A stretch of DNA of 8,987 nt from contig DATKEH010000245.1 in assembly GCA_035546355.1 (NCBI GenBank), positions 1-8,987 of the forward strand. The letters run 5' to 3'. Both the position numbers and the translations under genes were made by a program. Under the pieces are notes generated by a model that was not told the DNA's origin, searched no databases, and worked only from the letters and a program-made list of their open reading frames with translations. Source of the DNA: DATKEH01 sp035546355. GTDB lineage: Bacteria > Acidobacteriota > Thermoanaerobaculia > Multivoradales > JAIOJS01. Shown here piece by piece: positions 7,100 through 8,987 of this stretch; positions within the stretch are counted from its first letter, which is position 1, and each line of letters starts with the position of its first letter.

Positions 7100-8987
7100 T
7101 TGACCCTGAGCCCCGAAGGTCTGCTGGACGACAAGTACGAGATCCTCGAGCGCCTGGCATCGGGCGGCATGGGCGACGTGTACCTGGTGCGTCACCGCCA
7201 CCTGCAGCAGCAACGGGTGGTCAAGGTGCTGCGGGCCGAGCTCGCCAGCGACGCCGCGGTGGCGCAGCGCTTCCAGCAGGAGGCGCGGGTGGCCACCCAG
7301 ATCAACCACCCCAACGTGGCCATCCTCTACGACTACTCGCAGCTTCCCGACGGGCGCTTCTACATGGTGTGGGAGTACATCGACGGCCAGGAGCTGGGCC
7401 GCCGGGTGCGCGAGGACGGCCCGCTGGACGCCGCGGCCGCCATCGAGCTCGCCATCCAGGCCCTGCGCGGGCTCGACGCCATCCACTCTTCCGGCGTCAT
7501 CCACCGCGACATCTCACCCGACAACCTGATGCTGTCGCAGGACGCGCGCGGGCGGCCGCTGGTCAAGATCATCGACCTCGGCCTGGCCAAGGACCTCCGC
7601 CCCGGGGCCGACAGCGAGCTCACCCAGGCGGGAGCCTTCCTCGGCAAGTTCCAGTACTGCTCCCCCGAGCAGGCCGGCTTCCTCAAGAACGCGCCGCTGG
7701 ACCACCGCAGCGACCTCTACTCGCTGGCCCTGGTGCTGTACGAGCTGCTCACCGGGCTGCCGCCGTTCGAGTCGGAGAGCCAGCACGGCTTCGTGCTCAA
7801 GCGCCTCACCGAGGACCCGCTGCCGCTGGTCGACCGCAATCCGGCGCTGCGGCTGCCGGTCGCCCTCGAGCGGGTGGTGCTGCGCGGCCTGGCCCGCGAC
7901 CGCGAGCAGCGCTACCGCGACGCGCCCAGCTTCATCCGCGCGCTGGCCGAGGTGGCCGACGGGATGCGCGAGGTCTCGACCCAGGAGGTATCGCTGGAGG
8001 AGGCCGCCCGCGCGGCCCGCCGGCCGGCGGCCAAGGGCGAGCTGCCGGCACCGCCGGCCGCCAGACCGCGCGTTGCGCCGGCCGCGGCCGCTGCACGCCC
8101 CCCCTCGGCGCCGGGGCGCAAGAGCAGCGGCGAGCTGTCGCGGGAGGAGCGCCAGGAGCTGCTGGCGCAGATCGAGCGCGCCGCCGTCAAGGTGCAGGAG
8201 ACCTCCAAGATCTACGGCCGCGCCGAGGCGGCCCTGCGCGAGGGCCGCTTCGAGGAGGCGCGCGACGCCGTGCGCCGCCTGGAGGCCGTCAACCCGCGCC
8301 ACAAGGGCCTGGCCACCCTCAAGCAGCGCCTCGGCGAGACCGAGGAGATCAGCCGCCGCCGGCAGCAGGTGCTGCAGGCCGAGCAGATGCTCGAGAAGTA
8401 CCTCCTCGATCGGCAGCAGACGCTGGCCAAGCTGGCGCTCGAGACGCTGCTCGACCTCTACCCCAACCACCCCAAGCGCGGCGACTACGAGTCGTGGGTG
8501 GCGCTGCTGGCCAAGGAGGCGACGCAGCAGAAACGCGCCGACGACGCCTTCGCCGAGGGGCGGGCGGCGCTCGCCCGCGACGACCTCGACGGCGCTCGCA
8601 AGCAGCTCGCCGAGGTCGAGGACAGCGACCTGTCGGGCAAGCTGGCGGGGACGCTGCTGGCCGAGCTGCGCGAGGCCGAGCAGCGCCAGCGGCGGGGGCG
8701 CGAGGCCGACGAGGTCAAGGCGCGCCTCGAGGCCCACCTGCAGCGGGGCGAGCTGCGGGAGGCGGAGCAGGACCTCGACCGCCTGGCGCGGCTGGAGGTC
8801 ACCCGGGTGACGCTCGACACCTACCGCTCCCGGCTCGCCGAGACACGCACCCGCGAAGCGGACGAACGCACCGTCGCCGGCTTCGAGGAGCGCTTCGCGG
8901 CGGCGGTGGAGGCCCGCGACTGGGGCGCCGCCCGCGAGGTGGCGCAGGAGCTCGCGCAGGCGCTGCCCGACAGCCCGCGGGCGCAGC
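7100..8987 (+). CDS. Serine/threonine protein kinase with TPR-like helical C-terminal region (partial, 3' end outside window)
   Basis: Hanks-type kinase, open for 629 codons to the window edge. Translating from TTG gives a glycine loop (LASGGMGDVY, 19-28), Lys42 in VVKVL, alphaC Glu61, the catalytic loop HRDISPDN at 135-142 (Asp137, Asn142), DLG at 159-161 for DFG, SPE at 188-190, and DLYSLALVLYELLTG from 205 with the structural Arg271 later. The catalytic residues are present, so it should be active, but Ser139 replaces the usual Lys of HRDxKxxN. After the kinase domain (about 13-285) comes an Ala/Pro-rich linker at about 315-345. Helical, charged sequence follows with TPR-like units, for example ALREGRFEEARDAVRRLEAVNP at 378-399 and others near 483-506, 543-562 and 599-622. 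No membrane segment is visible so far. Substrates are unknown. Only TTG at 7100 is an ordinary start after the upstream in-frame stop. Confidence 0.9.
   Translation, partial: MTLSPEGLLDDKYEILERLASGGMGDVYLVRHRHLQQQRVVKVLRAELASDAAVAQRFQQEARVATQINHPNVAILYDYSQLPDGRFYMVWEYIDGQELGRRVREDGPLDAAAAIELAIQALRGLDAIHSSGVIHRDISPDNLMLSQDARGRPLVKIIDLGLAKDLRPGADSELTQAGAFLGKFQYCSPEQAGFLKNAPLDHRSDLYSLALVLYELLTGLPPFESESQHGFVLKRLTEDPLPLVDRNPALRLPVALERVVLRGLARDREQRYRDAPSFIRALAEVADGMREVSTQEVSLEEAARAARRPAAKGELPAPPAARPRVAPAAAAARPPSAPGRKSSGELSREERQELLAQIERAAVKVQETSKIYGRAEAALREGRFEEARDAVRRLEAVNPRHKGLATLKQRLGETEEISRRRQQVLQAEQMLEKYLLDRQQTLAKLALETLLDLYPNHPKRGDYESWVALLAKEATQQKRADDAFAEGRAALARDDLDGARKQLAEVEDSDLSGKLAGTLLAELREAEQRQRRGREADEVKARLEAHLQRGELREAEQDLDRLARLEVTRVTLDTYRSRLAETRTREADERTVAGFEERFAAAVEARDWGAAREVAQELAQALPDSPRAQ

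Noticed and set aside
5614..7170. 518-codon reverse-strand open frame opposite ftsZ
   Set aside because: It is antisense to ftsZ, with no recognisable domain and no upstream ribosome binding logic.
7514..8737. 407-codon reverse-strand open frame opposite the kinase
   Set aside because: The + strand reads a clear kinase with all catalytic motifs and no stops. The reverse frame is Leu/Gly/Arg low complexity.
1..8987. Novel defence, mobile or biosynthetic system
   Set aside because: All coding capacity is accounted for by six conserved division/wall genes and one kinase; no transposase, phage, toxin-antitoxin or repeat-array signature was seen.

Overview
The window is a chromosomal segment of very high G+C DNA (about 70-75% by eye). 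It carries the 3' half of a division and cell-wall (dcw) cluster, all on the + strand: ftsW, murG, murC, ftsQ, ftsA, ftsZ. These are followed by the 5' part of a serine/threonine protein kinase gene that runs off the right edge. Every gene is identified by family motifs read directly from its translation. I see no RNA gene, CRISPR array, mobile element, integrase or plasmid signal, and no gene on the minus strand. The long reverse-strand ORFs are artefacts of high G+C.

Layout: ftsW (3-1088) overlaps murG (1081-2178) by 8 bp. murG overlaps murC (GTG start at 2175, ends 3575) by 4 bp. murC overlaps ftsQ (3572-4399) by 4 bp. ftsA (4404-5642) starts 4 bp after ftsQ. A 76-bp gap then precedes ftsZ (5719-7014). 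This gap holds a good Shine-Dalgarno site and a small hairpin framed by two copies of a 9-bp direct repeat. An 85-bp gap after ftsZ holds a 10-bp palindrome, a -10-like hexamer and an inverted repeat overlapping the ribosome binding site of the kinase. The kinase starts with TTG at 7100, and at least 629 codons lie in the window. murB and ddl, which often lie between murC and ftsQ, are absent.

The genes act together. MurC adds L-Ala to UDP-MurNAc, MurG makes lipid II, and FtsW polymerises lipid II at the septum. FtsQ links the periplasmic divisome, and FtsA tethers FtsZ to the membrane. The FtsZ C-terminal peptide and the FtsA C-terminal amphipathic helix are both intact. The kinase is in the same direction immediately downstream, which makes a signalling link to division plausible but unproven.

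Organism: a Gram-negative-type, high-G+C bacterium. The gene order without murB/ddl, the style of the FtsW and FtsZ sequences, and a kinase with an HRDxSPxN catalytic loop suggest Acidobacteriota (Thermoanaerobaculia-like) or a related lineage. This is an inference from remembered family patterns, not a database result. The most interesting non-coding signals are the two intergenic regions flanking ftsZ. The core genes themselves are ordinary.
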